Shown here in pieces: positions 1 to 6,524 of a stretch of 7,385 bases of DNA. This DNA comes from Candidatus Kaiserbacteria bacterium (GTDB lineage Bacteria > Patescibacteriota > Minisyncoccia > Phycocordibacterales > JABAAK01). The notes beneath the pieces are model-generated. The model was not told the DNA's origin. It saw only the letters and a list, made by a program, of their open reading frames with translations, and did no database searches. The stretch spans positions 1-7,385 of the forward strand of contig JABABE010000143.1 in assembly GCA_014238395.1 (NCBI GenBank), read 5' to 3'. The stretch's first letter is position 1; each line of letters begins with the position of its first letter. Both the position numbers and the translations under genes were made by a program.

Positions 1-3000
1 GGCGAATACCATGGAAAACCCCTTTACTATATTCAAAGTCTAGATATCACTTCGGCTACAGATGGCAGAAACCCCTGCAAAGACGTATATGACGAGGCAA
101 TAGCAACTACTGGTGGTTTCACATCTCTAAGAGCAGCTACCGCATCTGACTTAGGATGTGTCGGATTTGAGAGATTTAGAGGATATGATGAAGCTGGTGG
201 TGATTTCTTCGCACCATCTCTTGGTGAAAATTATCCAAGTAACTCAGACCTACACGGTTTAGAGCTAAAGATAAAATCAGGCACTTCAAACGGAGACACA
301 GACTTGATATCTGTCGCGACCTCTGATGGATACAATGTGTCTGGTACAACGACTGAACCTCCAATAACAGAAACTGTAAAAACACTTACGGTAGTGGACA
401 ATGTCTTTAAAATCAAGACTATAGATGTAATAAATTCGATGGATGCAGGAGAGACAGGTACCTTTAATGTCGGAGTTGAGTTTTTGTCAACTGTAAGCGG
501 GTTTAGGCAAACTCCTCTTGATTTTCGCTTTGTCGAAAATGGTACCACCACTAAGGTTGGTGATGTAACAAGGATAAGATTATTAGATCCATTTTATCTA
601 GATGTCCCTTATGATGGTATAGACACTAACCGTGGTGCTTCGCAATATGGACAGCTTTTGGGAAGATATTTTGTGGTGACAGTTGTGCCAGGACAAGGTC
701 TCTCAGGTAACTATCAGTTTGAGATACATCCAGACACAGACATAGATACTTACGTAGGAGATAGTAAATATAACCCAACCGATGTGGACACATATAAGCT
801 ATCTGTCTCAGTTTTTTCAACTTTTCTATTTTCAGATTTAAAAATATCTGATTCTACTGTCACTAGCAGTTTTGAATACAAAGATTATACCCTAGCTGGT
901 AATTTAAAAAAGCGTGAGTTTTTTTCAAGAAGTAATCAAATAGATGTTGAATTTATTGCAAACTCAAATAATGGAGGAGGGCACCCACTGCCTGCAGACT
1001 TTGCTCTAAAAGAAGTCGGCACATCAACTACCGACTGTTCAAACAACACTCCTACTTTTAGTAATATAACCCCAGACACATCAGCTACGGACTTGTATTC
1101 TATGACAATAACCTTACCAACTGGTAAATATAATTGTCGGCTTTCATATTCACAAACAATAAGTGGCACCAAGACTGAAAAGACACAGCCTATTGTGTTT
1201 GATGGAGCTCAATATACTGCTAATGTCCTTGCACCTCACTCGTTTGGTACATTTTATATAAATACTGAGCCGCGTGAAGTTTCTTTTAATCCTTTACCAG
1301 CGACCGATGTAAAGACTAATTCCAGATCACACGAGGACATAACCTCTACCAGTGCATTTGATGATTTAAATTATTTTAACAGTAGTATAGGCGCAAATGT
1401 AGATGTATATGATGAAGTGATAGATCAGGCTACTGACTGTGATGCTTCACTTTCTTGGGGCACCAAAACAAAAACTGACGATGACTTCACGACAGATAAT
1501 GAAAATCAAAACGGAAAATACATCTGTGTTAGAGTCTATGACGATTTTGTTACTAATAATTTGAGTGCTGATAGTCTTTACTCATACGATAAATTATTAG
1601 TAGAAAACATAGACACCACTGAACCTGAATTTACAACAGTTACAATAGCATCAAACAATACCAATACTGGTTTTGCAAAAGCAGGTGACATCATCACACT
1701 GACTGCAACAGCAAACGAAACTTTAGGAGATGCACCAACTTTTACTACAGATGGTTTCAAAATAGACGGGAATCCAATCACAAACCCGACATTTGCAGAC
1801 GATGGTGATAGTTCAACTACAAACACTTATCAAGCGACTTACACTGTAGAATCAGGTAAAAGTGGGGCAGTCAGTTTTTCCTTTACTGGTACTGACTCAG
1901 CTGGTAATCCTTCTGATCCTACTATTGCAACAACAAACTCATCAAGTGTTAATGTTGATTCTGTAGCTCCTTCTTTTACCACAGTTACAATAGCATCAAA
2001 CAATTCAAACCCTAGTCTCGCAAAGGAAGGTGATACCATCACACTGACAGCAACAGCAGACGGGGCACTTAACGGTGTACCATCTTTTGCTGCAACTGAT
2101 GGATTTAAAATAGGTAATAATACTGCCATAGCTTCAATATTTGCAGACGATGGTGATACTTCAACTATAAATACTTTTAAAGCAACTTACATTGTAAAAT
2201 CAGGGGACAGTGGAGATGTTAGTTTCTCTTTTACTGCTAGTGATGCAATTGGTAATGTTTCAGATGCTGTTATCAGTACTACTGATAATTCTTCTATTAA
2301 TGTGGATGCAGCAGCAACTGAATTTACTACAGTTACAATAGCATCAAGCAACTCAAACCCTAGTCTCGCAAAGGAAGGTGATACCATCAAACTTACAGTA
2401 AAAGCAAATAAAGCGCTCAACGGCGTACCAACTTTTGCTGCAACTGACGGATTTAAAATAGGTACTAACGCTGTAACACTCCCAACATTTGCAGACGACG
2501 GTGATAGCTCAACTACAAACACATATACTGCTACTTACACCGTCGCATCCGGGGACACTGGAGATGTTAGTTTCTCTTTTACAGGTACCGACCCAGCGGG
2601 TAACACTTCTGCTGTTATTAATGCAACAACAAACTCATCTACTGTAATTGTAGATACTGGTACTCCATCGTTTACGACAGTTACGATAACTTCAAACAAT
2701 ACAAATACCAGTCTCGCAAAGACAGGTGACATCATCACACTGACTGCAACATCAAATGAGACTCTAAGTGGTGTACCAACTTTTGCTGCAACTGACGGAT
2801 TTAAAATAGGTACTAATGCTGTAACACTCCCAACATTTAGAGACGACGGAGATTCTTCAACAACAAACACATATACTGCTACTTACACCGTAGCATCAGG
2901 GGACACTGGAGATGTTAGTTTTTCCTTCACTGCTAGTGATCCATCGGGTAACACTTCTTCTGCTGTCATTGCGACAACGGATTCATCAAGTGTTAAAGTG

Positions 3001-6000
3001 GACGGTGTCGCTCCTTCGTTTACGACAGTTACAATAACTTCAAACAATACAAATGACACCAGTCTGGCAAAACAAGGTGACATCATTACAGTAACTGCAG
3101 CAGCAAGTACGACTTTGAATGCTGTGCCAACATTTACTTCATTTCAAATAGGCAGTAACACTGTAACACTTCCAACATTTGCAGATGATGGGGACACAAA
3201 CACAACAAACACATATACTGCTACTTATACTGTCGCATCCGGGGACACTGGAGATGTTAATTTTTCCTTTGCAAGTACAGATGAAGCTGGTAACACTACT
3301 ACTATCACAGATACCAATACAACTGATTCATCAAGCGTTAGAGTAGATAATGACCCTCCTTCTTTTACTACTGTCAAAATATATTCAAACAATACTAATA
3401 ATGAAGTCGCAAAGGAAGGGGACACTATAACAATTGACATAATTGCAAATGAGAGTCTGGGTGCTATACCAACATTTACTTCATTTCAAATAGGAACAGA
3501 ATCAATAACTCCTTTACCGACTTTTATTATAAACACAAACACACTAAACACATACCGTGCAACTTACCAAGTAACGGATGGAAAAAATGGACTAGTTTCT
3601 TTCTCACTTACAGCTGCTGACCAAGCAAGTAACTCTGTCACTATCACAGATACCGATATAACTGATTCATCAAGCGTGACTGTAAACACTTTGGATCTTA
3701 ATTTTAGATTGGTTCAAGTTTCTTCAAACAATACAAATGATACCGGTCTCGCAAAACAAGGTGATATCATAACTCTAACTGCAGAAGCAAATGCTGTTCT
3801 TAATGGAGTACCTACTTTCTCTTCTTTTACAATAGGAGGAACATCAGTAGGCACACTTCCGACATTCGCAGATGATGGTGATACAAACACAACAAACACA
3901 TATATCGCTACCTACACTGTGACATCAACAGACAACGGACTTGTTGGATTTTCTTTTACTGGTACTAATCTAACAGGAGTTGTTTCTGCTGCTATCACCA
4001 CAACAACAAACTCATCGAGTGTTATAGCAGATACAACTAATCCAGAAATACCAACAGAAACAACACCTATATCAACACCAACAAATGATGAGACTCCTAC
4101 AGTAGTTGTAAATGTTACAGAAGATGGAACACTTGTCTTTGGTGGAGATTGTAAAGACTATGCACCTGATGACACAAGCGTGACAACTGGCGACAACAGT
4201 ATCACGTTTAAAGATATGTTAGATGCAACATATACTACTTGTACTATCAAGTTAAACGACTCTGCAGGTAATGAGTCTACGGCACTGACTTTATCTGATT
4301 TTACAATAAACACGAGTATTACAGACATCCCAACAATAACAACACCTATACCAACACAAACAAATGATAAGACTCCTACAATAGAAGTAAGTGTTACAAG
4401 TGATGGAACACTTGTCTTTGGTGGTAGCTGTAAAGACTATGCACCTGATGACACAAGTGTGACAAGTGGTACAAACAGCATTACATTTAAACTGATACCA
4501 GACGGTACGTACACTGACTGTTCTATATTATTAAGAAGCACTGCGGGTACTGACTCTGCGTCGGTGACACTTCCTTCTTTTACAATAGACGCAGCTAAGC
4601 CGACTTTTAGTTCAGTTCTACTAACTTCAACTGATACAACCAATGACCCTTATGCAAAACAAGGTGAAACTATCACACTCACTGTAACAGCAAATGAAAC
4701 CTTAACTAGTTCACCTACTTTCTCTTCTTTTGCGATAGGCGGCACAAATGTTACACTTCCGACATTTGCAGATGACGGGGACACAAACACAACAAACACA
4801 TATATCGCTACCTACACAGTACAGTCAGGAGAAAACGGAGTAATCTCTTTCTCATTTACAGGTACAGACCTTGTCTCCAACACTTCTGATGCTGTGACGA
4901 GTACCACAAACTCATCTGCTGTTAATGTAGACACGACTAATCCAAAAACTGACACCATCTCTGTTGACACATCAAACCCACAACCATCAATTTTAAATGT
5001 AAATGTGACTTTTAGTGAAAGTGTAGAAAATGTAACAACAAGTAATTTTGGTTTTTTTAATACTTCTGCTGTTTCTTTTGGCGCAGTTGAAAGTGTAACT
5101 GTGTATGATTCAAGTTTTACAAATTCAACAAACAGTACAACCGACACAACCACATCCCTTGCTGGTAGATATTTTAAAGTTTTAATCAAACTAAATGAAG
5201 ACATAGACGATACATATACATTTACAGTTTTAGCAGGTTCTATAGTTGATGATGCAACCAACACATTTGAAACTTCTTCAAACGACTCACTGTCTGTGGC
5301 AGTAGACACAGAAAGAAAACCGACACTTACCAGTGTATCTGATGCTGATCCTTCAACAACACTAAAGACAGGGGATTTTGAAATAAATGTGGAATTTAGT
5401 GAGGTTGTCTATGATGTAAATAAAAATGATTTCCAACTCACAGATGGCTTAGCATCAGTTGGTACTATCACACAAGTAGAAGCGGTTGATTTTGATTTTG
5501 ATAGTAAAAATCCAAAAGTTATCACCACTGATGACACCACTATATCCGGACGGTATTTTATTGTATCTGTGGACCCAGATGAGGGGCTTTTGACAGAATC
5601 TGCTGTTACATACACATTTGAGGTACTTTCATCAGAGGGTATAACAGATGGAGTACCTAAATCTTTTGACGGAACTGATGGGGCAACAACAACACTTGAT
5701 ATTACAATAGACACATTGGATCCACAAATAATCTCATCAGAGATAGTAAGCGACAAACTTGTACTTACTTCATCTCTTTCTTTAGGAACTGCATCTGTAA
5801 CAGGTGATAATGTGGGAGGGTTTACTGTGTATGGAGCTGGTGAAACCACTTCATATAATATTGCTGGTGTCGATGTATCTGGTAAAACCATCACAATAAC
5901 TTTTACCTCCGGGACAGCTCCAAGAGAGAGAGGGACATACGAATACAAATTCACAACAAACCCCGACATAGAAATAAAAACATTATCCGATAACGCGCTA

Positions 6001-6423
6001 GATAGTATCGCAGAAGGTACAATTTATGGACCACCATTCACCATAGATTTTGACGGCTCCGGAGATTCACTTGCTGCAAGTGACGCATTCTTCTTGTACC
6101 TTTATGCCCAAGACGAAGACGGTGGGGTGGACATTACAGACGGGGTGTTGGGACAGGCTATATTTGGTGGAGTAAACAACGTACTTGCCACAAAAAAACG
6201 TATTTATGAATTAGAAGCGCTTGGGTATTTGGATTTTGATCAATCTGGAGATTTTTATGCAGCAAGTGATGCATTCTTCTTGTACCTTTATCGACAAAAC
6301 CAAGATGGTGGGGTGGACATTACAGATGGGGTGTTAGGACAGGCTATATTTGGTGGAGTAAACAACGTACTTGCCACAAAGACTCGCATTGACAACTATA
6401 TACAAGGCATCCAGAATCCATAA
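1..6423 (+). CDS. Giant multi-domain Ig-like repeat surface protein (adhesin-like), 5'-truncated by window edge
   Basis: The frame is open from base 1 to a TAA at 6421-6423, giving 2,140 residues; the true start lies upstream. A TTG at 304 is in frame, but the 101 codons before it are also open and similar in composition, so it is not taken as the start. The layout in residues is: 1-140 N-terminal part; 141-271 GRYF-type Ig-like module; ~272-540 two Cys-paired modules; 544-1349 seven Ig-like repeats (xFTTVTIxSNNTN...AKxGDxITLT...DDGD...TYTATYTV...SFSFTGTD.AGN); 1350-1535 two Cys-paired modules; 1536-1648 an eighth repeat; 1649-1908 two GRYF modules; 1909-2012 another beta-rich module; 2016-2140 twin dockerin/EF-hand-like units. 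The protein is very rich in Thr, Ser, Asn and Asp and poor in Lys/Arg, with one noticed Trp and no transmembrane helix or LPXTG-type anchor in the visible part. Repeated bacterial Ig-like folds of this kind are known from adhesins and extracellular matrix proteins. That role is inferred here, as the export signal is outside the window. Confidence is high for a coding gene and moderate for the role. Confidence 0.93.
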   Translation, partial: GEYHGKPLYYIQSLDITSATDGRNPCKDVYDEAIATTGGFTSLRAATASDLGCVGFERFRGYDEAGGDFFAPSLGENYPSNSDLHGLELKIKSGTSNGDTDLISVATSDGYNVSGTTTEPPITETVKTLTVVDNVFKIKTIDVINSMDAGETGTFNVGVEFLSTVSGFRQTPLDFRFVENGTTTKVGDVTRIRLLDPFYLDVPYDGIDTNRGASQYGQLLGRYFVVTVVPGQGLSGNYQFEIHPDTDIDTYVGDSKYNPTDVDTYKLSVSVFSTFLFSDLKISDSTVTSSFEYKDYTLAGNLKKREFFSRSNQIDVEFIANSNNGGGHPLPADFALKEVGTSTTDCSNNTPTFSNITPDTSATDLYSMTITLPTGKYNCRLSYSQTISGTKTEKTQPIVFDGAQYTANVLAPHSFGTFYINTEPREVSFNPLPATDVKTNSRSHEDITSTSAFDDLNYFNSSIGANVDVYDEVIDQATDCDASLSWGTKTKTDDDFTTDNENQNGKYICVRVYDDFVTNNLSADSLYSYDKLLVENIDTTEPEFTTVTIASNNTNTGFAKAGDIITLTATANETLGDAPTFTTDGFKIDGNPITNPTFADDGDSSTTNTYQATYTVESGKSGAVSFSFTGTDSAGNPSDPTIATTNSSSVNVDSVAPSFTTVTIASNNSNPSLAKEGDTITLTATADGALNGVPSFAATDGFKIGNNTAIASIFADDGDTSTINTFKATYIVKSGDSGDVSFSFTASDAIGNVSDAVISTTDNSSINVDAAATEFTTVTIASSNSNPSLAKEGDTIKLTVKANKALNGVPTFAATDGFKIGTNAVTLPTFADDGDSSTTNTYTATYTVASGDTGDVSFSFTGTDPAGNTSAVINATTNSSTVIVDTGTPSFTTVTITSNNTNTSLAKTGDIITLTATSNETLSGVPTFAATDGFKIGTNAVTLPTFRDDGDSSTTNTYTATYTVASGDTGDVSFSFTASDPSGNTSSAVIATTDSSSVKVDGVAPSFTTVTITSNNTNDTSLAKQGDIITVTAAASTTLNAVPTFTSFQIGSNTVTLPTFADDGDTNTTNTYTATYTVASGDTGDVNFSFASTDEAGNTTTITDTNTTDSSSVRVDNDPPSFTTVKIYSNNTNNEVAKEGDTITIDIIANESLGAIPTFTSFQIGTESITPLPTFIINTNTLNTYRATYQVTDGKNGLVSFSLTAADQASNSVTITDTDITDSSSVTVNTLDLNFRLVQVSSNNTNDTGLAKQGDIITLTAEANAVLNGVPTFSSFTIGGTSVGTLPTFADDGDTNTTNTYIATYTVTSTDNGLVGFSFTGTNLTGVVSAAITTTTNSSSVIADTTNPEIPTETTPISTPTNDETPTVVVNVTEDGTLVFGGDCKDYAPDDTSVTTGDNSITFKDMLDATYTTCTIKLNDSAGNESTALTLSDFTINTSITDIPTITTPIPTQTNDKTPTIEVSVTSDGTLVFGGSCKDYAPDDTSVTSGTNSITFKLIPDGTYTDCSILLRSTAGTDSASVTLPSFTIDAAKPTFSSVLLTSTDTTNDPYAKQGETITLTVTANETLTSSPTFSSFAIGGTNVTLPTFADDGDTNTTNTYIATYTVQSGENGVISFSFTGTDLVSNTSDAVTSTTNSSAVNVDTTNPKTDTISVDTSNPQPSILNVNVTFSESVENVTTSNFGFFNTSAVSFGAVESVTVYDSSFTNSTNSTTDTTTSLAGRYFKVLIKLNEDIDDTYTFTVLAGSIVDDATNTFETSSNDSLSVAVDTERKPTLTSVSDADPSTTLKTGDFEINVEFSEVVYDVNKNDFQLTDGLASVGTITQVEAVDFDFDSKNPKVITTDDTTISGRYFIVSVDPDEGLLTESAVTYTFEVLSSEGITDGVPKSFDGTDGATTTLDITIDTLDPQIISSEIVSDKLVLTSSLSLGTASVTGDNVGGFTVYGAGETTSYNIAGVDVSGKTITITFTSGTAPRERGTYEYKFTTNPDIEIKTLSDNALDSIAEGTIYGPPFTIDFDGSGDSLAASDAFFLYLYAQDEDGGVDITDGVLGQAIFGGVNNVLATKKRIYELEALGYLDFDQSGDFYAASDAFFLYLYRQNQDGGVDITDGVLGQAIFGGVNNVLATKTRIDNYIQGIQNP
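421..813 (+). other. N-terminal GRYF-type Ig-like module (residues ~141-271)
   Basis: Within the large protein, this block has the pattern FNVGVEF...VSGF...DFRF followed by LLGRYFVVTVVPGQGLSG and YQFEI. The same order (F-x-V-x-V-x-F-S-E-x-V, then an N/D-F strand, then GRYF-x-V, then a Y-x-F-x-V strand) recurs in the two modules at 4945-5724. Homology within the protein is therefore clear, although identity is low. The GRYF motif sits at residues 221-224. It looks like a bacterial Ig-like beta-sandwich. The family assignment rests on pattern alone and the boundaries are approximate. Confidence 0.6.
1630..4047 (+). repeat. Seven tandem ~115-residue Ig-like repeats R1-R7
   Basis: The Phe codon of the unit's opening FTTV-like strand falls at 1630, 1975, 2323, 2671, 3019, 3364 and 3703, giving unit lengths of 345, 348, 348, 348, 345 and 339 bases; R7 runs to about 4047. 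The consensus order is: FTTVTI-x-SNNTN; LAK-x-GD-x-ITLTA-x-AN-x-xL; VPTF; F-x-IG; LPTFADDGD; TTNTY-x-ATYTV-x-SG; G-x-VSFSFTGTD-x-AGN; then a SSSV-x-VD linker. The A-K-x-G-D-x-I-T-L-T strand and the T-x-TDxAGN end are typical of bacterial Ig-like repeats. The acidic DDGD loop could bind calcium (inference). Several units are nearly identical at DNA level, for example 65 of 66 bases between 2425-2490 and 2773-2838. R6 is the most divergent and lacks the DDGD loop. Confidence 0.9.
4048..4605 (+). repeat. Two tandem 93-residue Cys-paired Ig-like modules
   Basis: The two units, 4048-4326 and 4327-4605, are each exactly 279 bases (residues 1350-1442 and 1443-1535). Shared blocks are IPT-x-TTPI-x-T-x-TND-x-TPT, DGTLVFGG-x-CKDYAPDD, TSVT-x-G, NSITFK and a closing T-x-x-CTI/CSI strand before a TID/TIN linker. 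Each has two Cys 30 residues apart (1384/1414 and 1477/1507), which suggests one disulfide per module and hence an extracytoplasmic location. The TNDxTPT...DGT...GG-x-C...GTYxxC layout matches a bacterial Ig-like module often seen in secreted proteins of uncultured bacteria (from memory, not checked by a search). Confidence 0.85.
4606..4944 (+). repeat. Eighth copy (R8) of the 115-residue Ig-like repeat
   Basis: This 113-residue unit (residues 1536-1648) follows the same order as R1-R7: AKQGETITLTVTANETL, then PTFSSFAIGG, LPTFADDGDTNTTNTY, ATYTV and SFSFTGTD, ending in an SSAVNVDTTNP linker. It is separated from R7 by the two Cys-paired modules. Its DNA is closer to R7 than to other copies: both carry the same TTTCTCTTCTTTT stretch and an identical 35-base stretch from ACAAACACAACAAACAC through the following TATATCGCTACCTACAC. 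Confidence 0.88.
4945..5724 (+). other. Two consecutive GRYF-type Ig-like modules (residues 1649-1908)
   Basis: The first module (4945-5322) reads LNVNVTFSESVENVTTSNF..., AGRYFKVLIKL and YTFTVLAGSI. The second (5323-5724) reads FEINVEFSEVVYDVNKNDF..., SGRYFIVSVDPDEGL and YTFEVLSSEGI. The V-x-F-S-E-x-V start followed by a T/N-x-x-x-F strand is characteristic of bacterial Ig-like 'putative calcium-binding/adhesion' modules in large surface proteins. GRYF lies at residues 1722-1725 and 1850-1853. Both modules are related to the one at 421-813, so this family flanks the repeat core on both sides. Confidence 0.65.
5725..6036 (+). other. Unclassified beta-rich module before the C-terminal units (residues 1909-2012)
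   Basis: The block begins with IISSEIVSDKLVLTSSLSL and continues through alternating hydrophobic strands (FTVYGAG, KTITITFTSG, YEYKFTTNPDIEIKTLSD) to a GPP linker. The x-x-D-K-L-V-L-T start recalls SwmB-like/Ig-like modules, but the usual F-S-x-x-L continuation is degenerate. I call it a probable single Ig-like domain; no catalytic motif is visible. Confidence 0.45.
6046..6420 (+). repeat. Twin dockerin/EF-hand-like C-terminal units, nearly identical
   Basis: Two copies start at 6046 and 6232, 186 bases (62 residues) apart, and form the last ~125 residues. Each contains DFD-x-SGD-x-x-AASDAFFLYLY, then DGGVDITDGVLGQAIFGG, then VNNVLATK-x-R. The Asp/Ser/Gly-rich loop followed by an amphipathic helix resembles the calcium loop and helix of type I dockerin (D-x-[DN]-x-[DS]-G...D, then a helix), but with one extra residue in the loop. 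The second Asp cluster (D-x-DGGVDITD, or N-x-DGGVDITD in copy 2) looks like a shortened second half. Bases 6121-6192 and 6307-6378 differ at only two positions, so the duplication is recent or homogenised. Calcium binding or docking to a partner is inferred. Confidence 0.75.
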
Positions 6424-6492
6424 ACCATAAATTTCAACACCTGCCACTGATTTATAGATAATAAATATTGATTTGTTTAGTTATGCTGAAAG

Positions 6493-6522
6493 TTTTCTGC
6501 TATAATATACATAAGCAGAAAA
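6493..6522. repeat. Perfect 9-bp inverted repeat around the -10 element
   Basis: The arms TTTTCTGCT (6493-6501) and AGCAGAAAA (6514-6522) are exact reverse complements separated by 12 bases (ATAATATACATA). The left arm overlaps the extended -10 and the right arm ends three bases before the ATG at 6525. It could be an operator for a dimeric regulator, or a hairpin if transcription starts further upstream. It is not a terminator, because the T tract precedes the stem and A follows it. Confidence 0.55.
6498..6506 (+). promoter_or_regulatory. Extended -10 promoter (TGCTATAAT) for the downstream gene
   Basis: TG-n-TATAAT is a perfect match to the sigma-70-type extended -10. No good -35 exists at 17 bases (TAGTTA at 6478-6483); TTTAGT at 6476-6481 has a 19-base spacer. 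Extended -10 promoters tolerate a poor -35. Initiation would fall near 6512-6514, leaving a leader of only about a dozen bases before the ATG at 6525, with no clear Shine-Dalgarno (only AAGCAG). A 43-bp-longer coding start at 6483 would place this element inside the gene instead. Confidence 0.6.
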
Positions 6523-6524
6523 AA

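Noticed and set aside
304..306. TTG as the start of the large gene
   Set aside because: The frame is open for 101 codons before it with matching composition and a Cys pair, no ribosome binding site precedes it, and no signal peptide follows it.
1578..3899. Series of minus-strand open frames with similar proteins (MFVVE.SPSSANVG...)
   Set aside because: They recur once per Ig-like repeat because the repeats recur. They are antisense shadows without start signals.
1630..4944. CRISPR array or mobile repeat element
   Set aside because: The repeats are 339-348 bases, in frame, coding and contiguous without spacers, so they are protein domains.
4812..5969. Longer minus-strand open frames (165 and 186 codons)
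   Set aside because: They lie wholly opposite a well-supported domain-encoding frame, have no promoter or ribosome site and show no recognisable motif.
6450..6466. ATTTAT-AGATA-ATAAAT inverted repeat as a terminator of the large gene
   Set aside because: The stem is six A/T pairs only, with no GC core and no following T run, so it is too weak to call.
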